From NCBI GenBank assembly GCA_013399875.1, contig VXAZ01001836.1:992001-1056000 (forward strand): DNA of 64,000 nt, in the 5' to 3' direction. The notes below the pieces were generated by a model. That model saw only the letters and a program-made list of their open reading frames with translations, did no database searches and was not told the origin of the DNA. Below, one piece after another: positions 40,101 through 53,196 of the stretch; the stretch's first letter is position 1, and the number at the start of each line of letters is the position of its first letter. A program made the translations under genes and the position numbers. Source of the stretch: Gymnorhina tibicen (Eukaryota > Chordata > Aves > Passeriformes > Artamidae).

Positions 40101-43100
40101 TGAGGAGCAGCTTCACTTGTACTAACCCCTCTCTCTAGTTGAAAATGCCATTGTACCAAGGAGCCACTCCCAGGATATTCCTGCATAAAGAGAGGAAACT
40201 ACTTTTAAAAATACTGTAAGGGCACTTGTGGGGTTTTCTTTTCTTCCTAAGCTGTCCAGGCCTGGCTACAATACATTTGTACAGGTACTCTAAACAACTT
40301 GCTCTGAGTGTTTTCTGTTAACATTTTTATGGTATATTCACTTTTCACTGCTGAATTTGATAAATGTGTTTTCATGTTGGCCCTTTCTTACAAGTCAGAA
40401 ATAGCAATGTTTTATACCTAAGAGTTTGAATCAAAAACCTGAAACGAATTCTCAGCTCTTCTAGTTTTTGCTCTTCATTGCTTTTCTCTGTGTTTTTTTC
40501 TATTTAATGGGAATAGCCAGTGCCGTAGTACTTTTTCATTAATAGGTTTTCTTATTGGTATAACATATTTAAAAACCACCTGACCACCAAAATAGAGGTA
40601 TTGTGACAGGGGGAGAACTTTTCTCTTGTAATGAATGTAAAAGAATATCAGCTACAAGCACTAGCAACATCAACAAACAGATTTGGTGAGTCCAGTTCAG
40701 CTAAAAAGACTAATCCTGCAAATGCATAGGTATTTGCTGAGCTGAATTCATGAGAGATCTCATCAGAAAGCTCAGCTAACCTTTAAGTGTATATGAGGTC
40801 CAGATCAATGTGTGGGTGTGTGGAAATACCCACGGGACTGATGTTTACAGCTCAGCAGAAAATACAATTACCCCTGAGAACTACTCTGGTTGTTTTGGTG
40901 GCCATCTGCTGTCTCACTTCTCTGAGTAACTGCTCCCCTTGACCACATTTCACATTCAAATAAGTGACATGGTTTGACTCTCTCTATAGAGTACTCTCCC
41001 ACCTGTGATTTATGCATATGTGCTCTTTACTAATGATCTGGAGTTTCTCAGGCAAGGGGAATAGGCTTCAGCATCTCAAGAATCTGCCAGGCATAATAAT
41101 ACGTGCAAAATTAGTGAGACCTGAGCTATTGGTGTTCAGATACTTCATATATTTAGTTCCTGCAAAGAGAAAATAACTGTATCATCTTAAATTAACACAA
41201 ATTTAACAGGAGAGATTCAGCATTATGTCTGCTTTGGACTACCATAAAAGTCATACCAAGCTTAATATGCTGAGATACACATATTGATATTACATGTTAC
41301 ATATATCTACACATTTCCATATACAACTCCTTCCACTCCTGTTAAAACTGTTTCTCTTTCAACCCCTTCTATGGAAACCTGTTCTGCTCAGAGCAGTGAT
41401 GGGCTTGTGCGAGGGGGTCTGAAGTGCAGGTGTGTGCAGGAACAGGATCTCTGAGATGAACAAGGATTTTCCATTATTTTTGAGGTATATTTTGCTCCCC
41501 ATGCCTGAAACAGGTTGAAGATTTTCAATGTAGAAATCAGTCTTAGACACTAGAATTTAAGTAAGTCATACATTATATGGTCAAATAGACTGAACATGGC
41601 TTGTATGGGGGGGTATTTGCATGCTTGCTAAACATGTTGATAAGGCTGCCTTTGACACATGACCAAAGGCTGGATATATTCTTTGTCGTAATGCTGTGTT
41701 CTTGGTCATTTTCTTTAGAAAGACATTTCTCCAGCTTAAACTCTGGTCTCAACAAACTGAATTTCCTTAATCTGAAGTAGCATTAGTACAAATAGGCTTC
41801 TATTCATAACCCATACTTCACTTAGGTCCACTCAATCCATAATCTTGGTGCTGGTTCGTGTGGCACACATTGGTAAATTGTTTGTTTTGCAGCAACGCAT
41901 TGTTTGAGCCCAGATATTGTTTGGAAATTTCTGGTGTTGTTAGTGGGAAGTAAAAAAACCCCAGCTTATGCAAATACAGGGTTGATTACCAGTGGGGAAA
42001 ATTACATCAGAAAAAGTTTGCTGAATTAAGGCTCAAGTCAACTCACTGTCTGGATATTTGTGATTTTTGTTATCCAAATCAGAATAGCCATGACATTCCA
42101 GCCTTATCACACTGTTCATGAAATAGCTTCCTTAAAAGACTAATAATAATCTCCTCTGCTAAAGATGTCTTGCCTACTTTAGCTTGCTTACTCATGTTCT
42201 GCTTTGCTGAATTCATGAACACATACTTCCTGGAACAGCTGCCACCCTTCCTAAAACTCTTGGTTTCCAGGCCCTGCCCTAATGACTGTCTGTATATTTT
42301 TATCTGAAGTAGGAATAGGGGCAGGAACTAGAATTCACTTTTTTCCCCTCTTCTTGAGTGAGTATTAACCCTTCCCCTTAAATTACACAGTCATGCTCTT
42401 GCTTGCTTGCTCCCTGCAAACCACAGAAACTTCCTTATTTCATGTAATACGGACTTACACCGAGGTTCTGAGGATGGTAAATCTTGTCTGTAGTCTCAGC
42501 CAAGACAGTGTGACATCTGCAATCCTTCCATTAACGGGAAGAGTTGATCCTGTATCTCTCCTAGCTTTAAGGAGTGTTCAGAGCTCTTGGAAAAAGAACT
42601 TGGGCATCATGACTGCACCTGTGTAGTGTGGGATTGACATGTTAGGTGTGACTAAAGGATGCTTAACATAGACAAGGCAGAGGACTTTCGTGTGTAAATA
42701 TCCCAAAAGGATTTAGGAGCGACCTAAGTAGGGAGCTTCTTAGTGTTACTGATTCAGACTTTAATACTGAAAATGCAGAAGGAGGTTACAAGCTCTAGGC
42801 AGTCACCTCCTCGGGTGAGGAGGTGAGAAGTAAGAGACCAGACTGAGAAACACCTGGAGTCAGGCCGTAGAAGCAAAAGGGAGCCAGGATTTGGGCTCTT
42901 AATCCTTCTTTTGGATCTAGTTCTCAGCTCATATTGCAGAACTAAAATAAGAGATGTGGTTTTCAGATTAATATATCTTAAGCAAAGGCCCTTTTGCAGT
43001 TTGCTTCATGTCTGTGTTTCCTTCTTTTTGAATTCTTGAACTGATTTAATGATACTGAATTAGAAATTGGTGTAAAATTTGGCTTGGGCATGGTTATCTG

Positions 43101-46100
43101 GTATACTAGTGCTTAAAGAAATATAATTTGCTCCTGTAAGTAAGCTAGAAAAGCACTGAGATGTTTTGAAAACCTGACTGCAAGAGCAGCCAGTCTTTCA
43201 ATGCTAAATACAGGGGGAAGAAAAACAAGTCCCTAAGCCTCTAAATCAGCTTTTAAATCAAGATCTTCCCAACCCCTTCACCCTTTAATTTCTTGTCCTT
43301 ACTTGACCTCATTTTTCACTTGATACTAGCTTTACTACATAGCCACAGGATTTATTTTTTTTACAATTATTGGAGTTTAGCAGATATGTAAGATCCTTAA
43401 ATTTGATAATTACATGCTAAGGAGTAAAGAGTTATGGGTGTCCTCTATAAATACAAAACAAACAGGTTTGGATGAATTTTATAGTCTTCCAAGTTACTTG
43501 GGATGGTCTGAACTGGCTACTGTGAAGTTGTTACACTAACAATAAACTGACGGGGTTTTATCTACAAAGCCAAAAGTGTACTGGGTGCAGTATGTGATTC
43601 TCAGCTGTTACAGCTACAGCAACTGCTCTTGCTGTTTTTCAAATAATGGTGGATCTTTAGCATACATGAGCTTTAAAGAATTACAGTGTTATATCTTAAG
43701 ACATGAGCTTTGCAAACTTAACCAACTGGTTGATAAGCTTTGTTTTTCTGACGTCCTATGGTAGCAGTGTGTTCTGTGGCTGTGGAAGTGGGATATTTGT
43801 GTAGCTGCAACCCTGTGTTAAATATTCTTTCATACAATAAATAAAATAATCTTAGCAAAATAAAGACCAAAGTTGCTTGTTTGAAGTGTTACTTATTAAA
43901 GCAGGAACTATAAGATGCTTTTCCTCTTTTTTCTTTGAGAGTTTTTTTTTCACACTGCTCCTTCCCCTTTTTCAAGTTGTCTTGCTGTTCTGTATATTTT
44001 CATATATAGCACATTCTTACATTACTCTCTTTTTAAAGAAGGCATTTAACTTCTTGGCTGCAAGCTGTCTTATTGTTAGGAAGGTATGTGATTATTAATA
44101 AAATTCACTCTGTTCCAAGAGCTTGGATGTAGGAATATAGGAACTCTGGTGACACTGTTCTCATAGCCCATACTCTGTAGACTTCTTGTATCATAAACAG
44201 TTTTAGAGGTTTGCTGTTTCTTCGTGTTTGTACTAACCAGTGCATGTTTTTCAGTAGATTGCTTGCTGAGGAAACAAAGTTCAGTCAGCTCACTGATGGC
44301 TGCTTTTTTACCTCTGAAAAAAAAGTACAAAATCTAGTCAGACACCCTAAAACCAGTAAATAATCTCTTTACTGCTCTTCTCTGTTGGAGGCTTAGTATT
44401 TCAAAACACTCTGAACTGGCCCAAGAAGCACGGTATGCCTGTGTTTAAAATACTCTCTTTGCATCATTAAGAACCTGAAGCTGCCATTGTTTCACCCATC
44501 TTCCCAAGGGAAACTCAGAAATTATAACTTCAGGTGAGAAACTGCTTATGTATTTTGATGTCCAGCATCTGCTGACAGAATTCCAAAAAGACAGATACCG
44601 GATCTCTCCTTACTGCAGGCTGTGTTTTTACTCTACCAGCTTCTTCCAGGCCTGTTTGCCCGTGAGTCGTGAGGCGCTGGCAACTTCTGCAGCTGCAAAA
44701 CCATAGCACCACCCAGGCCAAGCATTCCTGCTTCGTGTGAGCGTGCAGGAGACTGCAATTTGCATGAGCTCCAAGGGTCACGCAGCAGGTCTGTCTGCTG
44801 CCATGCATGTCTGTCACTGCTTCCTTGCGTACCATTTTAATTTGCATTCTCTCCCTAAAGAGCAACAGCTCTCAGATGAATGGGCAGCTGCCACCGGGGA
44901 GTGAGAAGGTCTGCTGGCCATTAGCAACTGGTTCAGCCTCCCTCCTTGTCTGGGACCTATTAACAGGTCTGTGGGGAAATAGCAGTTACATGTGAACCGT
45001 TTTCTACTCTCACCAAAGGGAAAACAAAGGATTATCTGATTACAAATGCACCATAACAGCTAAATGAGCAAAAGGAGCCAAAGCTCTGTCCTGCCCTCTG
45101 TCCTTTTAACTCTGTCTTGCTCCATCTCAGACATCCAGTTTCCCATTACTTAAGTCTCTGAAAGCCTCTTCCTGCCTTTATTGTTTTGCCAGTTGCTGCC
45201 TTCAATTTACTGCACTGGTAAGTACTTCCCAGGCTGTAAATACGTGGTCAAGATATTTCTGAAACCAACCTAGGTTTTGATTGTAGTCACAGGAGGAAAG
45301 GTCAGCAGCAAAACTGCTCTCACTACACACGGAGGCCACTCCTCACACTAGGGTAGGTATGGATTGTGAATTCATGGGGAGAGATGTGAGGGAATATAGG
45401 GGATAACAGGACTGAAGAAGAAAAAAATGAACATGCACTTAACCGCCCCTTTTCACAAGGTAATACCCATGCTTTTAGTAGTTGTAAAGTAACTGCAGTT
45501 CTTCAGTTTGGGAAAGGCCAGAAACCAGAAAAAGTCAGAATGAAATATGATCATCTTTGCTGGAAATGATAGCAGGTAAGTTGGAGGTGTTGAATTCTCC
45601 CTACTAGTATCTGTGACTGCAGATAATGATTTTGTTTTACCTTGATACAACATAGCTGCAGAGATGGCCAGTGGAAGAGGGGGAGTGTTTTAAAATTTTA
45701 CTTTTTGGTACAATTAACTATAATCTCTACTGTTTGGGTGACCAGCACAAGCCTGTAGAGCTTGGCAGACTTGAGAAGCTCCATATGTGTCTGCAATTCC
45801 TGTGGCATCATTATAAAGGGTGGCACAGATGTTTGCAGCGTGGCTGTCTCTCAGTGTGGGGCCCAGAAAGTACTGTTCCATGAGTAGTTAGTCTACAGTG
45901 GGAAATGATGGGAGATTACAGAATGATATGGAGTGAAAAAGCTTCTTCCAAGGGAAAAGTTTATTTAGAAGTTATGGGTTTATTAGACAAGAACTTGATA
46001 CCCAACTTGCTGAATTTGAATACAAGCTACATGCTCTTATGACTCCTCTTTGCCTTAAAATTGATTGAAAAGTTCTGTGAAACTGAAAGCAGTGCTGACT

Positions 46101-46957
46101 TCTAAAACTGTCATAACTCTTGGAATATTTAACATCTTGAAATAAGTCACTACCCAGGGACTATGCTACTATTGAAAAATTTTGGCTTAGTGAAAAATAA
46201 GATATAAAAAGCTCTGTGGTAGATCTTCAAGCTGAACATATGAGAAAGTCTAGGCAGATAGGGCCTAGGATTTCTTTGTAATCTAATTAATAAATAAGTG
46301 TGATTTTTCTAGCTTGTCTTTAAGAGAATATAGCTGGCTATGGTAAACAGCAATAAAATATTAAAATATTTTGTAACAGATATACGGTAATATATATTCT
46401 GTGAGTTTGTCTTTCAGAACTGAAGGGTTGATTACTTACCCAGATATTTTTTTAAAATAACTAAAAAAATTGGTTTTTACTTGGGCTTGACCACCCTTAT
46501 TAGGCATGTAACAGTATAACCAGTTGTGAATGTTTACATGCTGGTAAAAAGTATTTTAACCCTGACTTGACTAGGCTAACGAAGCAAACTCACTCTTGAA
46601 AGATGCTCTATTCAAGTCTGTGAATAGCAGAGGTAATTGCCATGAGTTTCTCGGAAGGCTTACAGACAGCAGTATAACTTAAAGGAGGTATTGATGGTGT
46701 CTTGCTTGGCTTCTGAAAAAAGATCAAGTTAGAGTATGTGAAATTCATACTGATGTTGCTGTCCTCTCCCTCGGTGCTGGAGATCTCTAACGTGTCTGAA
46801 GCACGAAGATTCTCAGAAGAGCTGCATCCCCTGGTGTCACATATGTTAATCAAATATCTGATGTTGGTAATTTGATTTTACTTTACTGGGAATAGCAAAA
46901 TAATTTTTGTGACAAATCTACTAGGAAGTATGGCTGGGGGTTTTCCTTCTTTTCAAA
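34176..46957. other. Intergenic or distal RASGRP3 5' region, no coding exon recognised
   Basis: No coding exon is supported in these 12.8 kb. It includes a GC-richer block (35330-35765), a donor-like site after a possible non-coding exon (37271), a perfect 10-bp hairpin (42803-42826) and unrecognised open frames of up to 159 codons. Mammalian RASGRP3 has several far-upstream non-coding 5' exons, so some could lie here, but sequence alone does not show them. Confidence 0.55.
42803..42826. repeat. Perfect 10-bp inverted repeat (hairpin)
   Basis: TCACCTCCTC is followed by a 4-base loop (GGGT) and its exact reverse complement GAGGAGGTGA. No run of T and no gene context is present, so a role is not implied. 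Confidence 0.85.
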
Positions 46958-46962
46958 GTAAT
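46958..46962. repeat. Left target-site duplication, GTAAT
   Basis: This five-base copy directly precedes the TG of the solo LTR and is repeated exactly at 47622-47626. Confidence 0.85.
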
Positions 46963-47621
46963 TGTCCCAGTTTGAGACAAATTCGGAGGATCGTCTGAAA
47001 TAAAACATCCCCTGATAGAAGGCAGGTTACAGCTGCCCCTCCCCCACCAGGTTCGGGAAAGAAATATTCCTCAGAGGAAAGTGAAAGGGAAAAAAAACCC
47101 AATTTATTTAACAAACACACAGGAAAAGAATAATAATGCTAAATAATAAAACCTCTTGCTGTGGAGAGAAACCTGGGAAGATTTCGGAGCTCTTTCTGGG
47201 TGTGCTCTCTCCTCCCCAGAGCTGGAGTTCAGCGTGGGGGGCCCCCTCCGGGCTGGTGTACATTCCCCCAGTGAGGTTCTGATGTTCTGGGGTTCTGAAC
47301 AGTTCCAGAAGAGAAGAAGAAGAAACCAAAGTCCCAGGGAAACAAAGGAGTTTAATTCTCTGTCTCTCTCTTCCGAGAGAAGGAGCCAAGAGCTGGGAAA
47401 AGCCAGAAGGTGCTTTCCTCCGCTCTACAGCAGCAGCAGCTAATCTCTGTGTCCTTGAACACAAACTGCTTTGAAAAGTTCGCTCAGGTTTTTTTCTCTC
47501 CCCCCTCTTGGGCTCAGTTTAAAGGCACAGAAAGGCACAGGATTCATGTCTGGGCACAGGATTCATGTCTGAACACAGAGCAGCGATAGGAGATACAGCA
47601 TCATAAAGTCACCCCAAGACA
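46963..47621 (-). mobile_element. Solo LTR of an endogenous retrovirus (ERVL-like, 659 bp)
   Basis: The element starts TGTCCC and ends AAGACA on the + strand, so its ends are TGTC...GACA, and it is flanked by exact 5-bp duplications (GTAAT). Read on the minus strand it has the order expected of an LTR: a U3 with a duplicated 18-bp unit (47534-47570), a TATA-like CTTTAAACTG near 47515-47524, then an AATAAA at 47103-47108 followed by a T-rich stretch and a short U5. No internal retroviral coding region adjoins either end, so it is a solo LTR left by recombination. A 5-bp duplication fits the ERVL/ERV3 class, and the class call is inferred from that alone. It lies between LTBP1 and RASGRP3. Confidence 0.87.
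47534..47570 (-). repeat. Tandem 18-bp duplication within the LTR U3
   Basis: GGCACAGGATTCATGTCT occurs twice, separated by one G. It lies upstream of the TATA-like box in the LTR's own orientation, where retroviral enhancer repeats usually lie. Confidence 0.92.
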
Positions 47622-47626
47622 GTAAT
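47622..47626. repeat. Right target-site duplication, GTAAT
   Basis: This exact match to 46958-46962 immediately follows the terminal CA of the solo LTR. Confidence 0.85.
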
Positions 47627-47978
47627 CGAAAGTCTTCCTTAGCTCTCCCTTTTAATCTGATGTATTCTGGACAACTGTACTGCCTTGACCCATGGAATGT
47701 GGAAGATGTCATCAGCATAGTACGTGGAACAAACCAAGGATCTGTGTTCAAATTTTACTGCCATGTATTAGCTGGAGTTAAAATTACAGAGGCAAATGCC
47801 AACAAAGTAAATACAGGAAACAAATACAGAAGTGGATGGGACAAACCTAAAGTACAGTAGATAACCAGTTCCATAGAATGCTAGTATTGCAATTGGAAAT
47901 GAAATCTTTGTTGTTTTTACAAATCCAGTTATTAAGTTATCCATTATTTTAGGTAGATTATAAGGGAGAAAACCTGGG

Positions 47979-48000
47979 GGTGGTGGTGGTGGTGGAGGTG
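47979..48000. repeat. (GGT)n trinucleotide run
   Basis: About seven GGT units occur with one GGA. The apparent polyproline frame on the minus strand is a product of the repeat. Confidence 0.93.
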
Positions 48001-51000
48001 TTATGTCGTCTCTGAAATCATCTTGGTTATATTTCACAGAAAGAATGCTAAACAAAATGTTATCTAAGCAGCTCAAGCCTTAATCAAGTGACTTTCTAAT
48101 TACTGAAAGTATTTGGTTGTGTGACTGTCCACTGGCATTCCTCGTGATTTCTGTAAGCTTCTCTTTTATCTTAGGTCAGCATGTATTGTACTCCATATGC
48201 TAATTTATGAACTTGTACAAGACACCACGTGGCTCTGAACTAACAGATGGGTAGTCCATGTGAGTGGATCCATATATCCACTTGGTCTCTTACCTGTGGC
48301 CCTATTAATTTAACCTCTGTTCCCATAGAAGAGTAGATGTCTAGGGCTTGAAATGGCTTATAATACCTTTCTGTGTTAATTGGGTGACTTGTGAAAGTAA
48401 GTATTAAGCTTAGTGGAGCCTTCCCTCAAAATTAAGCACAATAAAATATACTTTGAGAATTTGTAACTTGAATATTTTGGTGCTAAGGCACAAATGCTCA
48501 TCCCTTAGAGGCCATTCTGGATGTAAACAGCAAGGTTTTGGCAGCAGAGAGTCTGCAGGCATGGCCTCTGTGGGAGGAGGCTACGGGCTGCCCTATGTCA
48601 GACACAGCCACTTCCAGCTGTCTTTGCAAGGGACCCCATGCAGCTGAGCCCATCAGCCAAGTTAGTGGCACCTATGTAAAAACATATTTAAGAAAAGGCA
48701 GAAAATTCTGAGGAGCGGGAAACACGGAGAAAACACAGGAACAGATAGGAGGAGGGAAGAAGAGAGGGAATAATAAGGTCAGAGGACAAGGAAGTGCTCT
48801 GTGGCAGAGCAGGTACTTCCCTGAAGAGCCTCCGGCCCATTGATAAGTTCAAGGCAGAGCAAGTGCACGTCTGAAGGGACTGTGGCCCAAAGAGAACCCA
48901 TGCTGGAGCATAGGACAAGAGTGAGAAGGGAGCAGCAGTGGAGAGAAATTGTTGAGTACCAACCCTGACCTGATGCACTGCTGGTTGTCTCACCAAAGGA
49001 TTGGCTTTAGCCAGCCACCAGCAGCGTATGCTTATCCATCCCCCTGCCTTATCCTCTTTTCAAACACAGACATCCCACTCTGTTGTTTAGTGTCTTTTGA
49101 AGTTCCCCTTTGATCCAAGAAAAGAGTGAATCAAAGCAATAGGGTACAGACAGTTGATGTGGTTTATTGTGTAACTACTATCTGAAGGTGTACAGCAAAG
49201 GTGAATGAGTACTGGGAAATCAGATGAGCCCAAGACTCCCATATGTCATTTTCATTCCTCTCCTGCCCGCAGCAATCTCTCCCTTGTTCTGTGTCCTGGC
49301 TCCACACAACAAACGTCACTGGTAAGCCAGATGTGCCATCCTGCAGCCAGCTGCATGTGATGGCTGAGGTCATGGGCTGCGCAGAAGCAGTGGCATTAGG
49401 CTGCCTGACAGCTCAGCATCTCTGCCCTGTCCTGCCTAGCACAGCTTCTGCCTGTGTCAGATGCTGGAGAAACCTGACCCTGTGTCACTTGCTCAGAGTT
49501 TTCTAGAAATAGACTTGTGTGTACTGTAATAAATAAACTGGTACTGCCCAGCTACAAGAAATACTTAACTGCTGGGAGGGAGTAAATTCCAGGAACCACA
49601 TAGTAGGCAGCCTAAGATCTGTGTTGTTTTGAGCCCAAACAGATGTCTTGATTGCACCTGTGTAGGCAAAGGTGCAGTCCCAGCTGGGATCCTTATTATG
49701 TAATTGTAGTATGTATTAGTGTAGTGTATTAGGTAATTACACTAACATATGTGGGGACTAGTAACAAGAAAGGGTCTTACTGTGAGAGTCTCCACTACAT
49801 CTACAGGGTAGCAGACGACCTCCATCCTGAAGAGCTTGCCCTGGATATGATTAAGACAGAATAATGGAAAAAGGTGTAGCAAGGGAAGGTACCCTTAAGC
49901 TTTCTCATGAGACTCATGATTTCTTCTCAGCTTCTTTTTCTGTATACTGCTACTCATTGGATTTCCCTGCTGAGCTGCTCACACTTAGCACTCCTCCAGC
50001 AGCAAGGTGGAGGCTGTTTAATGCAAGCATTCACTGATGTGTTGTGTAGGCTTGGAGGAGGGAGGATGGGGGGAGGTCTGGCTTACTTATAGCCCCAGGA
50101 ATGTCCTAATATTGTAAAGAGTATGAGTCTTCGGTGTGCAGGCTTCTGGAAAGTTTATGGATAAACTGAGACCCACAGAGGTGCCTCTGTATCAAGGTGG
50201 GACTCTTTGCATGTGCCTCTATTTATGGTCTTTAAGTAGAAGAGAAATAGGCCACTTCTAATAAATGTGGAAAATGCTACATGTACATTTACTTTGGCCT
50301 GGCTAAAAAGCTGCTTGAATTTAATTTAGTTGAATAAATATTACCTTGTATGTCAAATTTAAGCCTCCTTAAAACTGACTTATTGATTTAGCTTGCGCCT
50401 GTAACCAATAGAACTTGCTTGAAATCCATGTGAGACTGCCCACACAGGGATTTGTATAGGCTTGACATTTTAATATTACTTAAACTGCCGTAGGTTGTAG
50501 GTGTGGACCTCCCCTCAGTAGCTTCCAAGTGCTCCTCCCCAAGTGCTGTCTTTTGGTTTTACTAATGACAGTAGCCAGCATTTAAAACTTGGCTTCATGC
50601 TGCCTACCCTGTTCACACCATTTGGTGCTTTTGCATAAGACCACAAGTTTGCTGGCAGGGTATCCTGTTTCTTCTAAACACTAATGTATTGCACCTCACC
50701 ACATCTGTCTCAAGAGCTCACAGCCTACTTACCTCTTTTAAGTAATCTATCAAGACAGTCTGCAACAGCACCATCTCAAGACTTCCAAAATGCTGAACAC
50801 AAAATGCAATTACACTGCACAAAAATATTAAGGAAACCCATCTGCTGAAATTAACTGTGTGCATGTGGCAGTCAGGGTGATGGCAGGACTTCTATGTTTT
50901 GTAGTTCAATCCATGGCAAACTTCTAACCTCTGAACGCATCGCTGCAGATGTTTCTGCTTTCTCCCTAAAGAGGAAATGCACATCCCATGATAGAAATAT

Positions 51001-51917
51001 TTCATAAAATAAAGTATGACATGCTCTGATACCATGACTTGCTTCATAGGGATATCACAGTTGTTTCTATTGCCTAAATGAAGGAGGTCCCTTAGAAAAA
51101 GCTGTAGGCTTTGAGTGAGTGCTAAGGTCTAGGTTGATGGTATTGCTGCTGTTGCAGTCTTCACCCATTCCTGATTATCCCCTGAAACCCCTTCCCACCA
51201 TGTGGCAGGTTACCAGCAGGGGAGACTGTAATTCCAAGTGGACTGATAAAGAAATGCGAATGTGTGGCTGTGGAGGATTGTGTACCTCCTGTGTCCTTAA
51301 TAGCCTATGTTAATCACAGTAAACCCAGTAAGATATATAATTTCATTATAAGACAAAAATTTATTTATTAGTTTCGTTATCGTGTGCAATCATTCCCTGA
51401 AACTGCTGGATGGCAGTAAGATGTTTCAGTGTCACACTGGAAAGCAGCTGGGGGCAGAGATTCTCAAAGTTATCTGTACTTGGAAGTCCAACTGCACTTC
51501 TGGAAATCAATTTTTTAATAATAGCCACATATTTCAAATGTTTTTAATTATTTATATGTAGAAAACTCTGCTATGGTTTTATTGTATTTTTGATTTTGTG
51601 TCTTTCTTGCACTGAACCATTGACAGAATATAGTTTATTTAATTAATGTAGATGAAATTTAGAGTTGTATTTTACTCATCCATCCCTACGGGTGCTGGTG
51701 TGTGGTTGGATACCATTGTGGCATGGTCATGGACAAGCCCTTTATTGTTTTAGTAGAACAGCAGTGCTTAATTACACAAATAATGATGTAATCATTGTGG
51801 GTTTTGGATCCGCAGTCAAGAGATGTGATATCGGGTTTTGGCTCAGACCCAGTCAGCCAGTTCTTCCCTTGGTGGAAATGTTTTATTCTTCTTTAAGAAG
51901 CATTATTATAATACTTC

Positions 51918-51937
51918 TCTGACCTTTAGAGGTCAGA
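51918..51937. promoter_or_regulatory. Possible nuclear-receptor everted repeat (ER4)
   Basis: TCTGACCT, a 4-base spacer (TTAG) and AGGTCAGA form an exact 8-bp inverted repeat holding two AGGTCA half-sites in everted order. Such half-sites bind nuclear receptors, but chance occurrence is quite possible in 64 kb. Confidence 0.3.
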
Positions 51938-53196
51938 TAGGCTCTTTGGGAGGACAGCACTGTAATGTCAAGATCTAGGTGTCTGCTACTTAAGTAGCTG
52001 TTGTAAAATTGAAGAAAACCCCCAAACCTTCAATTTTACTCAGGGCATTATTTGTTAATTACCATATGGCTGCCTTTATACTGTTGTCAGTGGAAGACAA
52101 AGATGATACTCTCCTATGCTATATATTATGGAGGATAGGAATACCAACAAAACTGAAAAGCCAGATCAAATCTCTTCCACTCCTACATTTCATGCTCAGC
52201 AATTTTCTAGGGTTAGACAGAAAATGCAATAGGTTTTCCCCATTTAATTTTTTGAAGAGCGGAGTAAAAAATATTTTGAAATGGCACATTATTTTATTTT
52301 TCTCCTCTTGAAAGAAACCTAAGTCAGATTAATCTGAAAGAGCTAGATAGCCAGCTTTGAGAAAATTACACCAGTTATTTAAGCATTTAGAGAAGGATTT
52401 GGGTATGGTCACAAAAGAAAAACAGGCCCAAAGTGGGATTCTAGCAAAAGTTAAGTGTACAAATTTGTGATCTTGAAAAATACTACAGAGCTGCTGGTTA
52501 ACTCTGAAAGTAAACCAAGCACATGCACTGCTTCCTTTTTTTTCACTTTAAATACATAAATAGGCTTGGGAAGAAAGACTGACCCTAGGGTAACCATGGC
52601 TCGTGTGGCCTGACCAGCAAGTTAGAGAGCCAGGCGTCTCTCTGCATTCTCTGGTTCACTTCACACAACTTTGGGTTTTGGTGGTAGCCAATCTCTAGCA
52701 GGAAGGGTTGAGGCTGCCCAGTCCAGCCCCAGAGCCAACCCTTGGGACACCTTCTGCTAAAATGCCAAGCACAGGCTCAAAGCCAAGGACCACGGTGTAT
52801 CCTTTTTCTGAAGTGCATGCTCTGTTTACTGTTGTGCGAAAGGATTTGTTTCCCCTTGATTTGTTGCAAGTAGCATCTCTGTGTGATTCCTAGAAAAACA
52901 GACATGTTTTTTCAAGAGGGGGTTCTGCACCACCAAATTCAGAGGAGAGTGCTTTCTTCCATCTAGGAGGAAGGGGCAGGATCTAATGATTGCACCTTTC
53001 TGATCAAGTTTCTTGTTGCCTGACTTGCACTGCGGCACTGTGTGTGCACTGACTGGTAGAAACACCCTGTTCGGTGAGCTGTGCTCAGGTCCTCCAGGGT
53101 CCTCTCAGCTTCAGGGAATAGAGTGTCATGTCTAAATCCATTGTTGGATGGGACCAGAAAGAACCTGGCTGTAGGAACACATCTAAAAATAATACT

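Larger units (their letters stand above)
47627..53196. other. Intergenic or RASGRP3 5' region, nothing coding recognised
   Basis: A (GGT)n run at 47979-48000 and an everted AGGTCA-type motif at 51918-51937 are the only small features noted. No exon with splice sites and recognisable protein text was seen. Confidence 0.6.

Noticed and set aside
47108..47464. Overlapping open frames on both strands within the intergenic LTR
   Set aside because: They lie inside the solo LTR, which is a regulatory sequence; they do not resemble retroviral proteins.
47951..48000. Polyproline run in a 102-codon minus-strand open frame
   Set aside because: The prolines come from the (GGT)n simple repeat at 47979-48000.
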